Below, one piece after another: positions 37,413 to 48,159 of a DNA stretch of 64,000 bases; position 1 is the stretch's first letter; every line of letters begins with the position of its first letter. The stretch lies in contig JAYGXS010000004.1 in the NCBI GenBank assembly GCA_036362985.1, positions 62,291,632 through 62,355,631 on the forward strand, given 5' to 3'. Made by a program: the position numbers and the translations under genes. The DNA comes from Ligula intestinalis. Taxonomy: Eukaryota > Platyhelminthes > Cestoda > Diphyllobothriidea > Diphyllobothriidae. Below the pieces are notes generated by a model. It made no database searches and was not told where the DNA came from. It was given only the letters and a program-made list of their open reading frames with translations.

Positions 37413-37649
37413 TGATTCATCTGGTGCCCCCCCCCCCTTCCCCCCCACTGACACGCATTCAAGCGCGCCGGCTGCTGTGGGCGACGAAAGTGAGGGGCGT
37501 GGTGGGTCAAGCGGGCGTCCTGATGCTGCATTCAATCGCCCCACCCCCCCGCAATCCCTCTTATCCCAGACACGCGTCTCTCGCTCTGTGTGTACGGTCT
37601 CCACCACGACGCGCTGGTGCTGTTGCGCTGTTGCCTGCAGGCTCGAAAG
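37413..37649 (+). CDS. Possible extra exon of the PTB-SH2 gene (low confidence)
   Basis: A GC-rich open stretch of 79 codons. It has a pyrimidine-rich acceptor (gctttgcggtaccctag) and a possible donor GAAAG|gtcagc. Both edges are phase 2, so it could fit between E3 and E4 without breaking the frame. The first half (DSSGAPPPFPPTDTHSSAP, then GDESEGRGGSSGRPD) has the composition of the linker. The second half (Cys/Val-rich) does not, and a run of C residues makes the frame easy to open by chance. The E3-E4 direct joint reads well without it. Confidence 0.22.
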
Positions 37650-39073
37650 GTCAGCCACAACGGCCCCGCGATGTCCAGGCGCGCTCATATTCGGCCGTGT
37701 GCTACCGTATGCACTGTTTCATGTCTGCTGCCTCCAACTCTGGGTGTGTGTGCACCCGTGCGCCTTGCTACTTTTCGGTTTAGCACTCTACGTCTGTCCG
37801 AAGGTGCATCGAATACACGGCGGTGGTGTGATTACACACACAGAGAGACGGTATAATTAAGTGAACTTGTGTGTGCACTCGCGCGGTCGCACTCGGATTG
37901 GAGTGATGCGGTCACGCTTAATGCCTTCGCCGTAGTCCTGCGAAAAAAAAACCGGCGAATAGGTTCAGCTACATTTAGAAGCCGGGCAGAGGGTGGGGCT
38001 AATGACCTCAGCACCCTTTTGTTGGTAAGTTATAAAAGGGCCCAATCGCGGTCCTGAACCCACATTCTGTACACAATTGAGGCCCTCCATCCTCCTTTTT
38101 GCGACCTTAAATACGACTGTTAATCTTAGTCATGGTATGAGCGATGCAGATCGCCACAAGGTGTTAATCAGCAAACACACTGAACCAAAACAGTCGTCAA
38201 ATTGACTAAATTCGCACCAGCACAGTTAATAGGACCTGTAGCGGAGTGCTGGAAGTCAGGCTGCTACGGCTCCTTCTTAATGTGCGGCCTTTATGGCAAT
38301 TTCACCTGAAGTGAGAACCGAGTTGCCCGTTATTGTAGTCAAGTGCATGCGGCGGGGACCAGTTCGTGTCCGGGTCGTTTAGCTTTGTCCGCGCCCACCT
38401 GCGTTCGCCTTGACATTGTTTACCGTTTGGGTGAGGGATGAGAGGGTGTAGCCGCGATGCTGCTGCAACAGTATACCTTCCTATAAACTAATTCGCATGG
38501 CAGTCGCCAATGCTGCGCCCGCGCTTCGCGAGGCACGTGTTGATTTTCGTCGCCTGTAACACTCGAACTGTCGTGGCGTCTTTTGTGTCGGTAAAAAAGT
38601 GCTATTGTGAGATGTCATCAAAGAGAAATTTCTTCTGATAGTCCTAAGAGTTCTTACCTCTTCTTCCTCCCTTATCCCTCCTCCCCCTTCTCTACTTCCT
38701 CCCTTCTGTCTGTCCATAGTTCTAAGTCTCCAAGTCTCTCCTTACTTCTGTCGCGCCTACGTGTACAATCCCCGCCCATCTCGTCGCACTCTTCGTTCTT
38801 TCTGCAGTGTTATTGGTTTGGCTGTCAGTGCCCTCATTGTCATTGCTAGCCGTTTTATCTATTGTCGCATCTCGCTGTCCTGATACTTTCTTGGACGTGT
38901 ACTGTGGTAGACCAGGCAATACATTTTCTATATAGCACAGGGATGCGTCATCGTCGTCGTCGAAAACCTCGCACCCCCCGTGAGCATTTGCTTCCGCTCA
39001 CATTCGTTTCTAGGTGCTTTTTGTAGGTGTCTCCGTCGCACTTCAATCGCATCTCTATGCTCTGTCCCTTTAG

Positions 39074-39835
39074 ATTCCGCCGAATCTCTACCTCGCACAC
39101 AAGTGAGTTGATGTGCCACCGCAGACGCCTACTGTCCGGCAGTCCCTCCATTCCATCCGAGTCCTCAGATGATGCCGTGCCGCAGTCCCCACAAGTTCCT
39201 CTGCAGGGCTCCCAAACACCGCAACTGCAGACTGACGAAAAGGTAGATGGCGGCGGCGGTGGTGGCAGTCGATGGCCGCGCTTACGTGGCGCCGCCAAAT
39301 CCGGCCAATCATGCCGCCAGAAGGCTGCCCTTGCCGCCAACTCGCGGTCCGCGTCCTCTGTCAGCACACCCTCCGCGGGCGATTTGACCTCTCCGCTGGC
39401 CTCCAACGCCTCCTTCGATCTGGCCGCCTTCACAAACATCAGCCCCGTGGTGGCCATCAAGAACCACCTGGATGCTCTGGCCCACCAGCAGCAACAGAGT
39501 GCGGCCGCCGCCGCTGCGGAACGCACCTCAGGTGCCGGTGGTAACGGAGCAGGAGGAGGAGGGGGCGGTGCGTCAGGAGGCTCCGGTGGCAGCGAAGAGC
39601 ACTCGCGTTTCCGTCTGCGTGCGCGGAATAAGAAGAAGCTGGGTGTCATGGATAGGCCCCTGTCGCAGATCATCGGCCTGGACAGTGCTGCGCTGATGCG
39701 TGATCTGGCTGCGTTAATGGGCAGCTCGGTGCAACCGCGTTCGGAAGAGCGACTCTGCGCCGACCCGCCCGCGGACTCCGACTCGGCCCCCACTGGTTGT
39801 GATAAAGCGCTGGAGGACCAGCAGGCACCTGCACG
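39074..39835 (+). CDS. Exon E4 of PTB-SH2 adaptor gene: disordered linker
   Basis: 762 bases, phase 2 on both sides, with acceptor ctctgtccctttag and donor GCACG|gtaatt. It opens FRRISTSHTSELMCHRRR and is rich in Ser, with basophilic-kinase-like RRIS and RRLLSGS sites. A Gln/Ala run (HQQQQSAAAAAAER) and a Gly run (GAGGGGGGASGGSGG) follow. A more ordered-looking segment comes after these: RNKKKLGVMDRPLSQIIGLD, then SAALMRDLAALMGS, possibly a short helical docking motif. No catalytic domain is seen. An alternative acceptor at 39026 would be phase 0 and would not fit E3. Long frames on the opposite strand here are by-products of GC-rich coding sequence. Confidence 0.75.
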
Positions 39836-39954
39836 GTAATTTGCTCTCCCCATTCGTTGGGAGTTTTGATTGGTTGAAGCACAGTCACGCTTCTTTTGGG
39901 TGTTGTACCAGTGGGGTTTCACACCGAAAAGGTGGTTGGAAGAAGGAGAAGGTG

Positions 39955-40675
39955 CGGTCACTGGAACAATAATTTTTTTTATCTAACGTTTCGGATTCTG
40001 TCGTGAATCCCTAATCACAGGTTGTGGACAGTTGTGGACAAAGCAACTACGTCAGAAAAACCGGACGATTGCTCCGGACGCGAATGGCCGAGCACGCAGC
40101 GGCGGGGAAGAAGGAAGATGCTAACTCCCTGGTTGTAAGTCAGTCGACGGGAGTTGACCATATTTTCAGGTTTACGATGCCCAAATCCTCGCAACAGGGG
40201 TGGCAGCCGCTTCCGTCGCGAGCCGCTCGAGTCATAGTTCTCAAGTCCACAGTCCCTCAACAAGTGCAATGTCTTGCCGTCTCAATACTGCGTACTGACG
40301 CATTGCCTTAGCAGAAGAACCAGTCTCATGGGAAGGGCCGAGCCCAGCAGTAACACCGACGACAGCGAAAATAATTGTTGCGCAATTATTAAGCCCGCAG
40401 TTTGTGAGTCGAAAACGAAGTTTCGAGCGATCACCACACCAATTAAAGCCCCAAGCGGTGGTTACAGGAGCTGGTAATTATAGTACGCATGCGAATAGCC
40501 ACTACGAATTGTGAATACCGCGCAATCTGTGCATGCACCACCCATATCTGCGCATGCCTCACACCATTCTACAGTTACCTTTTATTAATTATTTTCGACA
40601 GAATCCGAAAAGTCGTTAATATAAAATTCTTGTTCCAGTGATTGCATCTTCTTCTGAACTGCTTCCTGGAACTCC
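39955..40675 (+). mobile_element. Penelope-like element remnant with inverted terminal pieces
   Basis: The middle (40024-40311) encodes CGQSNYVRKTGRLLRTRMAE, then HAAAGKKEDANS, the start of a GIY-YIG endonuclease, in which the first Tyr-Val and the Arg of the LRTRM-x-EH helix are visible. The 3' side (40440-40675) is the PLE terminal module with gacagaatccgaaaagtcg. A short reversed copy of the same motif (39955-40018, aacgtttcggattctgtcg) lies at the 5' side. The RT domain is absent. Confidence 0.7.
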
Positions 40676-41602
40676 CATATTCCCTTCTGTTGACATCTAG
40701 GTGCCTAGTGGTGTGAGGAATGTGTCTATATAGCGTTTGTAGCTACTAAGTTCACGCCGATCCTCGACTCTCTTGGCCGTGTCCTGCGATCAGAGCACAG
40801 TGTGAATTGGGAGGAATGCGATCCAAGTCTGCTTCTCGTAGGGTGATGGTGGACCTCTTTTACCCAGACGTCACGAATCTCCTTGGCGAAATTTCTTGCT
40901 GTTTATACGATGGCATGCTCTTGCTTCCCTGTGAAGTTTGTTTCAGGCTAGTCCATAATCAGGAGAAGGAGAGGGGTAATAACTGATTTACGCTGGCTTA
41001 GCACTAAGCCTCTCTGCCCAGCGTGAAGTCGTCGTTTTGTTTGTTGATGGAAGAAATTGTCTGCATTCTCGAAAGTAGAGAAGCAACTAATGGGGAAGGG
41101 TTTGGCAACCGTATGTTTGTTTTTTTAACAAGAGACTGCAAAATGACGGCCTAATTTTCGATTTAAATATCAGTTTGTTTGAGAGCTATGTGGGTGGATT
41201 GCTTTTGAGTTCCCTATTTGTACATGTGTGTTGTGGTAGCAGAAAAATAGTACCTCGGTTTGTTGGCGAGGCCAATTGACCTGATCCATGAGGTGGAGCA
41301 TAGTTTAAAAAGGAGCAGGCTGTGAAAAAAACTCCTTGGTTTTTTACGAGAAAAAAAACTGTCGCTCTTGTGGGGAGGATTTTATGAGGGTCCGCCGTGT
41401 GCCGTGCAGCATGCTAAAACAGAGACCGTGACTTGTACATGATTAAGATCGTAGTGGTAGTAGACTTGTGCTGCATTTAGCTCAGTCTCCTGTCTCACTC
41501 ACCTGTACCCTTCATCATGACCAAGTCCAAAAATGACGGGAAAGGGCACAGGTGGTTGATGTTGTTGTTTTCGTTGCAGGATCGATTGCAAGGAAAGTGG
41601 CT

Positions 41603-42100
41603 TTAGAACCACGACTTCCGGATCATATTCAGATACCGGACTGTGGCAGAGGTTCTGCGGACGGTTAGGTCGATCGGCGCTCTTATTCTGTAGTCGACAC
41701 AAAACTCCTGAACTCTGGCGACCATCTCGGCTGCACATTCCATCAGTTGTTCGTTGGTATCTTCCTCCCCGCAGGCTGCACACGTGGAATCACCAGTTAG
41801 GTTGTACCGTCTCCTGATGTGATTCAGCTTTGGACAATGTCCGGTTCTAAATCTCACTAGATTCGTTCTATCTAGCCGAGTCATTTTCTTTTCTTCATCC
41901 CAGTTGATGGGGGCCGTATGCGTTTTTCGGCCGCGTTCATGTGTAATTTGTGGCCTCGGGGTCATTCGTCTGACTGCTTTCATCGTTGCCGCAAAGGATT
42001 TCGGTCTAACGTCTGGTTCAGTCCTGGCCGCTGATGCTTCAGCGTCTGCTTGTTCGTTCCCGGGGATACCCATGTGGCTAGAAATCTACGCGATTTCTAC
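41603..42100 (-). pseudogene. LINE RNase H end and C-terminal zinc cluster
   Basis: The - strand frame reads ISSHMGIPGNEQADAEASAA, the last RNase H motif (His-x-Gly-x-x-Gly-Asn-Glu-x-Ala-Asp). After it come RTGHCPKLNHIRRRYNLTGD and CAACGEEDTNEQLMEC, the Cys-Cys-His-Cys-like cluster at LINE C-termini. An in-frame TAG sits exactly where related proteins have the Trp of a (V/I)-x-W-(I/V)-x-x-H motif, so it looks like a nonsense change of a Trp codon. Confidence 0.8.
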
Positions 42101-42854
42101 ACTCCTTCCTGTTGTGGCTGTCTTCAGGACATTCATCACTTGCTGTAACAACGGTTTCTTCAGGTCCTCCTGTTCCGAAGTTCCGTAGGGCATCTACAGC
42201 GAATTTACTGTCAGTAAGAATTCTAGCAGAACTCCACTCCTCGGGTGGGTGCTCTAGCCATTCCGCCGCCGTCAGTAGGGCTAGCATCTCGGCATCAAAG
42301 GATGAGCTGTAGCATGCGCCCCTTCTGGACGTTTCAATTGTTGAGTAGTTATTCCAACTTCCTTTCGTCACCACGACTCCCGCACCTTCCTGTCTGCATC
42401 CATCTATCGCCGACCCGTCGGTATAAATAGTCAGGGACGATTCCGGTAGGGAGTTGAGCTCATCCTCCATTCGCTTCCGATTTTCTACCATCTCTGCTTT
42501 GCTGCAGAGATCTTCAAGATTCCTTAAAATATTTAAGTTGGGTCGTCGCCACGGGGCTAGCGTGTTAGTAGCGAAAAACTCTCTAGGCATCTCCGAATCC
42601 TCTCCCAGCGTTTGGTGCAAGTATCTGCGCGCATTCTCCCTCCAGGCTGAGGTCCGCTTTAGCCAGGTTGACTGCTGCTTTTCGGCCATCTGTCTGCGGA
42701 GACTTTGTGCGGGAAGTCTCAGGCTGTGTTCGTAGGCCCTAATGGCTTCGAACCTGCCCCTCTCTATCGTCTGGATATCGGCCTCTAGTAGCACCATCTC
42801 CGTCGGACATGAGATTGGGAGGCTCGTGGTAATTCGAGCTGGCATAATGGCCAC
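42078..42854 (-). pseudogene. LINE post-RT region and RNase H domain (first part)
   Basis: 258 codons on the - strand. The RNase H core is clear: SLTIYTDGSAIDG (first Asp), GAGVVV, SFDAEMLALLTAAEWL (Glu) and ARILTDSKFAVDAL (second Asp). The enzyme would remove RNA from the RNA/DNA hybrid. Near 42140-42175 the true frame changes, because the expected NVLKTATTGRSVEIA sequence is in the next frame. The printed C-terminus (ECPEDSHNRKE) is therefore out of frame. Confidence 0.8.
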
Positions 42855-42939
42855 GTTTAAAAGGAGCCGTTGTAGTACTACTCCGCGTCAGCTAGTCGGC
42901 CACCCTAGAGATACAGATTGGCTGACCGCGAGGTCGCAG

Positions 42940-43110
42940 TTACCTTGTCAATAAACGCACTTCAAAGCCACGCCTTTTACCGCACTATGATAACTTTAAA
43001 CGCGTCAAATTGTTTATATTGCGCGGAGACGCCCACCACACTCTCTTTTAGCGCCTTTGCCCTAGGCGCGTACACTAGCGACGATTGACCTTTAACTAGC
43101 ATCTCCCTAG
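42940..43110 (-). repeat. Family A dispersed repeat
   Basis: In reverse complement it carries ataaaaggcgtggctttga and gtttaaagttatcatagtgc, diverged forms of the family A block. It abuts the LINE relic at 41500-42960. Confidence 0.45.
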
Positions 43111-43556
43111 CTTGACCACGAGTACCACAAATTACCGTAGGATGTCATATCACCACATTCCCAGACGATAGGCGGGGCTTGTTTACTTGCAAAAGGTCGG
43201 GGAGATAAGTATAGAGTTTGCACAAGGTGAACAGCACGGGATTAGTAGAATGCATTGACCTCCTATAAATTCGTGACCTTTTATTCAGCTGCAAACATAT
43301 GGTCACTGTCCAATAAGCGCTTCGTGATTGATCTCTTAGTTATTTTATTTTCGATCCCGAGCAACCACTTCGGCAAATGTTCAGTCGGCCGCGTTGCTGC
43401 TGTATTTGCACCCGCAGCTAAATGTAAACTCGTAAACGCAGTTTAATGTGGCGTGCATAGGCAGAATGTCTTTAGTTGGTCTATCTGGAATAGGCATTGA
43501 TGTACTTATGTTCAAGAATGTAGAGGCAAGCTAAGCTCTCTCTCTCCGTCGTGCAT

Positions 43557-43620
43557 AGGCGCGAAATTATATGACGTCAGTAAGTTCTGCTAATCTCGTA
43601 ACCTTTACTCTATTCTCGAA
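43557..43620 (+). repeat. Short dispersed repeat shared with 53033-53100
   Basis: gcgcgaaattatatgacgtc and gctaatctcgt are shared with 53033-53100 with few differences. About 45-60 bases align. The class is unknown. Confidence 0.65.
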
Positions 43621-44469
43621 AAAGTTAAAATGTGTCCCAGTGTGGGTTAGTCTCCACTGATTTACTTCGCAATTAACCAAATGGATTTGTTCTCCGTTAC
43701 TGACTAATAACTTGTAGACTGAACGTCATAGTTGAATCCAATATTCCCCGTTAGCTAGCTGACAATTGCATCGACATTTGCCCCACCCCACCCTCTTATT
43801 GCAAACCTTTTATTTCCCTTCCCCGTGGCCGTTACCCAACTATTTGCCCTCTTTCATTCGCCTGTAAAGCAGCCGTTTTAGAGCGTTCTCCGCTCTACCC
43901 GGAGCATCAATTTGACGTCCGTTTAGACTATTTTTATCCGCTGAACATTCCCTCCAGACTGACTTAACCAATTACTGCAAATTTAAACATGGAAGTGACA
44001 GTGGTTGGTCCATTTAGCTTCCTCCCTCTGGAGGCGGAAATTCATACGTGACATAGGCACTCCATCAATCGCGCCTAGCTCGGCCATTTTTTTCTTTCCG
44101 AATGTGATTTTAAAAGGAAAGCATGAACTCCAAGTGCTCTTTCTATCCAAACGCGGTTTCATTGGGTGACCCAGTCACGCTTGCGAATTATTTTGATCAC
44201 GGGTTCTCCAGAGGGTAAAAAATTAGTTTTCGGCTCTAAACGGTGCATGCCAGAGCTACTTTCTTCGTTGATTTGATGCCTCAAAAAAATAAAAAATCCC
44301 CCTTCCAGTTGAAATTAGTTAACCTTACTCAGTGAGGAAAATTTAGTGGCCTCGTAGGGATTCAAACCCACATCGGCAATCAGCTTACTGTAGCCGTATT
44401 GGTGGAGTTCATACGTCCAGTAGGCTGGGCGGGCAAATCGACACAAATGTGATTAAATTCAAGGCTGTT

Positions 44470-44590
44470 GACGTGCCTTTGTAGCTGAGTTAGTACTAAA
44501 TAGTAAGTCAACGCTCTACGTAGAGCGTTGGCCTACAAAAGCCTTACTTGCTGACTCTCAATCCGGTCAGTTGAATTTTTCAAATCTGCC
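44470..44590 (+). repeat. tRNA-like sequence interrupted by a 22-bp palindrome
   Basis: tagctgagttagta near 44482 resembles a pol III A box, and ggtcagttgaattt near 44564 a weak B box. Between them 44509-44530 is a perfect palindrome (caacgctctac then gtagagcgttg). Without the left palindrome arm the sequence would read like a normal tRNA D-arm to anticodon region. A diverged B-box-like block on the - strand (gggtttgaatcc at about 44354-44372) lies 100 bases upstream. Confidence 0.45.
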
Positions 44591-45359
44591 AAACCTCTCC
44601 TGATAAAGATTAGTTCGCCGATATTGGGTTTAGTTCTTCCATACAGCTTCTATCGAAATGTGATTGCGTTGCTGCCGTGAATCTTAGCGGGGATCACACA
44701 ATCGCGCAACATGCCAGCCACTACAACTTTATTTCTAGTTGGCTGGGCTCGGACATGTCATCAGTGTGTGATTTTAGAGGGACTATAGAGCGGAAACGAT
44801 ATTGTTTGTAAACTTTTTTTACGCTGAGATCTTTATCATGCTTAAAAACAGTGAAACAGAAGTTGTAGCTCAAAGGGTTCTCACAGAATGAGGACACTGA
44901 GGACTCATGAATATGACATTCAGAGCGGCTCATTGTCATATAAGCTGTGAAGTAGTTACGTATGGGAACCTGGGTCTGTCTGATACATGGAAATAAGGGT
45001 TAGGCTGCTTCACCGACTGCGCCCACACCCACCCTCCAGGTGCTGGACCTTGTCTTGTCAACGGTACACGGTGGATATAAGAAAAGGAAGTGGGACGTAG
45101 ATACTGCCCAACTCTCCCTCGCCATGCAATTATCCATGGCATGCGCAAGCCACCACTTCAACCGCCGTGGCAACTGTGGTTATTGTTACTGCTGGCGGAC
45201 GAACTACTGATGTGCAGATATTTAATTTTGCGTTTGCAGGGCAATGCGCTTGTTCTAATGACACTGGCCGCGGGCCTGTTTAGTGACCGGCTGGGAATGC
45301 CAGTTGTTGCTGCCATCTCTGTTGTGCTCTCTAAACAGACCGCGGTGTAGATGCGCTGA

Positions 45360-45620
45360 ACGTACGCGGGGGCCAGATCAGGGCACGGCAGGCCACATTC
45401 GGATTGCGCTCCCATAACACAGGGGGGAGGGGGGACGTTGTGGCACGCATAGGAGCAGGCTCACCCTGCACCCGCGTCCTATCCCGCTTTCGGTCTTCTT
45501 TACATTATCTTAACACCGGATTTGGGCGGGTGATGGAAAAGAGGATGCGGTGAATGTAACGAAAGTCTACTATCAATTTAAACTAATCCATACGTAATTC
45601 ACTGTCCTTGTACCGCCACC
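45360..45620 (+). repeat. Dispersed repeat shared with 60745-61020
   Basis: Shared blocks in order: gcgggggccagatcagggca, ggattgcgctcccataa, gcacgcataggagcaggctc, a C/T-rich segment with gtcttctt, and a cgccaccaccac block. They appear in the same order and spacing at 60745-61020. The 45480-45600 part is also related to family B copies near 12430 and 33400. Confidence 0.65.
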
Positions 45621-46599
45621 ACCACGCTGTAGGGCTGTGGGCATCGTCGGAAACGATAAACTGTCGCTGTGGTCCACGCTAACTACCTTTCTTTAGTGTT
45701 CGCTCTTCGCGTTTGCCGTGCCTCCCGTTCGTGATTGTATGGTCCGCTTGCCGCTCACCGTTTGAGATTTTTGCCTACTCGAAACCTGCCTTACTATCAC
45801 CCCTCCGCCTGTCTACTGAAACTGGCCTTTTACGTTTTCGATCTCATGCGGGGACACGAGATGACTAATTACCCCCCTCCCCCCCACCTCAAGAACTATG
45901 TTAGCACTGTACCAAACTGCCTGCTTTAGACGCCTATTTTCCATGTCACTGTAACGGCCTGAAGTGAGTAACCGAAAACAGCTGTTTGCCAACACGACTT
46001 TTCAAGTCGTATATATCCAAAAATTACTTGGCAAACATACGCTTTTGTAATTCGCATTCAGACCACCAACATTATATGGAAATTGAACTCGTGAGCTATA
46101 ATCATGCCAGTTAGTGCATCTAGCCTACGAGGTCACTGGTAGTCACATTCGTCTTAGCGAAAATGTCATAGGTACGATAGATGGGCTATTTTCTAAAAAT
46201 GTATTTGTCTTTGTAGAAGATAACTGGGGTACGACGTTTATGTTAGTTTGGATACAGTATGTGATGCACTTACCTCAAATTTTGACTTTTGAACAAACTT
46301 CTTTCCGGCCGCCTATGAAAATCTGTGGCGTAAAATCGACTGCCTAAATATTACGATTTTGTCCCATTAATTTTCCATGTGATTATAAATTTAAGTATAT
46401 TTTATAAAAGGCTTTGCAAAACATTCTTTCTTTTACTCACTTTGTAGAAAATTAAACCTACCAATTGTGTACTTCAGGAGGAGTTATGTGTCGATTTTAA
46501 AAAGCTCCCAATCCTCGCATACCCTACCTGCTGTTACCGATGCATGCCGGGTGCCCAAACTGCAAGCTGCATCTTTTCCGTGTAAGGAACACCATAACG

Positions 46600-46776
46600 T
46601 TCCATATGCTGATAGTATAACCGGGCCAAGGACAAGAGAGACTGGAATGGCAATTTCTGGTTTATTAGCCGTCGCCAGCCAGTCATATCCAGACACAAGT
46701 GCTGTCCCGCCCGAGCCTCCAACTCGCAACCTTTGTGATCAGAGTCGAACGCCCTAACCATTGAGCCACGTGTTGG
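46600..46776 (-). mobile_element. tRNA-derived SINE
   Basis: The - strand head has A box tggctcaatggttagggcg and a B-box-like ggttgcgagttgg, followed by a body (gctggcgacggctaataaac, ccattccagtctctc) that matches the SINE at 31254-31580. It is the better-preserved of the two for the A box. Confidence 0.7.
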
Positions 46777-47574
46777 TTGTTTTATCGCTTTAGGTCAGCA
46801 GGAACTCCCGTTAAAGCCAAAAGCACAGCGGGCCAGATGAGTTCCGCTAGTGGTCAAGTGAACGCTCATCAGCAACTATTAAGGCTCATGATATTTTACA
46901 GTGGGTGTGGGCCGTGTCATATAATTTAATAATGGACGTTTCATGCTTTCAATAATCTTCTCATTAAAGTCGTTTTTTATCGAAACTTCTCCCGTTTTCA
47001 AGCATTAATCTTCAATGCATAATGTGTTATACCTTCTGTGAAACCTATCTGAGGTTCTGAGAGTATCGAAAATCATTTGGGAACTGCCATACTACTTAAG
47101 TAAGTATACTTTACTGAGCGTTTCCTTTCAGGGGGCTGGAAAGAAGCTCACCCAAGGCCTCGGCATCCTGACGCGACTGAAACCTCCGGTTACCATGCTG
47201 CACGACGAGTAATGTTGCCACCCAACTTAAGGAATATGTTTCGGTTAGCATTTCATGAGTTAGCACACCTATGATGCCTATGAAGTTGTAGGTGAAACGA
47301 CCAGGCGTGTGACTGATTCAGTGGACCACATGTACTACTCACTTACGTATGACTTCCTCCTGCTTTGCTTCAAACACTCCCACCAGCAGACCATCCTATC
47401 TTGCATATACCCCCCCCCCACGAGCGACAGTTTTTTTCCTTAAAATCCCTCAAATGGCCTTCAAACTTGTAGAATTTCCGAACAAGGCATCAGACATTGT
47501 TTCACTGTCTACTCTTTGTACTCAGTTCCATTTACTGGTATTGCCACTTGCATGCATTTACTAGCTACTCTGTA

Positions 47575-47640
47575 CCAATAGGGACTGCAAAGGCATTTGC
47601 GTATATTTCCCTTAACAAATGTGACCTGCTATACCTTACC
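47575..47640 (+). repeat. SINE-body fragment shared with 63330-63395
   Basis: gcaaaggcatttgcgtatat and the following ttcccttaacaaatgtgacc align with the segment just behind the tRNA-Arg-like head at 63240. Probably a 5'-truncated SINE. It lies within 120 bases of the E5 acceptor. Confidence 0.5.
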
Positions 47641-47698
47641 AACAAACTTTGTGCCCACCTACCTGTGTCCATAATTCTTCCGCCCCTCCGCCCACTAG

Positions 47699-48085
47699 TC
47701 GGACGTCTCTGCGCAGAACGGACGTCCAGCAGACAGCCTCAGCCGTGGCCAACACGTGTTCGGAGACGGATTTGCAGGGCCTGCCGGACACCTCGAAGGA
47801 CGATACTGTTGTAAGCGCTGCTGCTGCTGTAGTGGCCAGTACTACTCCCTCCTTTGCACCGCGACTTGCCGACGTCTGCCCGGTGCCTCATCCGCCCTCC
47901 GTAGCTTCCGACCTCATAGTCCTACCCGTGGAAGAGGAGGGTGAGGATGCGGTGGCGGCGGAAAGGGGACAGTTTGGCTGGTCGACTGCAAAGGTTGCTG
48001 ACGGACTGATGATGCACCACAACAGTTCCCCCAACTTCCAGTCTGCGGAGGGCAACGCTGCTGGCCATTCTGCCAATGACAGATG
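47699..48085 (+). CDS. Exon E5 of PTB-SH2 adaptor gene: disordered linker
   Basis: 387 bases, phase 2 on both sides, with acceptor ttccgcccctccgcccactag and donor AGATG|gtgagt. The split codon with E4 gives Arg, so the joint reads APARRTSLRRTD, an Arg-rich Ser/Thr site typical of AGC-kinase substrates. The rest is Ala/Val/Ser/Pro-rich with an acidic run VEEEGEDAVAAER, and then FGWSTAKVADGLMMHHNS, SPNFQSAEGN. No fold is recognised. Since E4 and E5 are both symmetric (2/2), either could be skipped without changing the frame. Confidence 0.72.
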
Positions 48086-48159
48086 GTGAGTCCCGGTCTT
48101 TTTGGTTACCTTTTTCCCCTCCCTTTGTGGACTCTGTAAGCACTTTTTGGACCGGCGTT

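Larger units (their letters stand above)
20751..39073 (+). other. Intron between E3 and E4, about 18.3 kb
   Basis: It starts gtatgt and ends ctctgtccctttag. It contains a fold-back element, a full-size RTE-like LINE, a LINE relic, PLE pieces and SINEs, listed separately. The stretches 21250-22240, 22430-23150, 28100-28880, 31730-33000, 33450-34120, 35000-37230 and 37800-38370 hold nothing I can name, apart from homopolymers. A possible extra exon at 37413-37649 is listed separately. Confidence 0.65.
41500..42960 (-). mobile_element. LINE relic with RNase H domain
   Basis: The - strand carries the C-terminal half of a LINE pol protein: a post-RT region, an RNase H domain and a Cys-His cluster. 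LINEs with RNase H belong to the I/R1/Jockey-related groups. No RT is found upstream of 42960, so the copy is 5'-truncated. The two reading frames are given separately. Confidence 0.8.
39836..47698 (+). other. Intron between E4 and E5, about 7.9 kb
   Basis: It starts gtaatt and ends tccgcccactag. It holds a PLE insertion, an RNase H-bearing LINE relic on the - strand, SINEs and other repeats. I can name nothing in 40680-41490, 43120-43550, 43630-44330, 44600-45350, 45620-46590 and 46780-47560. Confidence 0.65.

Noticed and set aside
37158..37860. Long overlapping frames on both strands in a GC-rich stretch
   Set aside because: No domain in any frame; all are open because of high GC and few stops. 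Only the part 37413-37649 is kept as a low-confidence exon candidate.
38948..39961. A 337-codon frame on the - strand opposite exon E4
   Set aside because: It is the longest - strand frame here but lies opposite GC-rich exon E4, whose composition keeps other frames open. It shows no domain, and the + strand exon has splice sites and phase agreement.
45090..45350. A Leu-rich frame that looks like a membrane protein
   Set aside because: It overlaps the start of a dispersed repeat (45360 onward), has no homologous motif, and hydrophobic frames arise by chance in such sequence.
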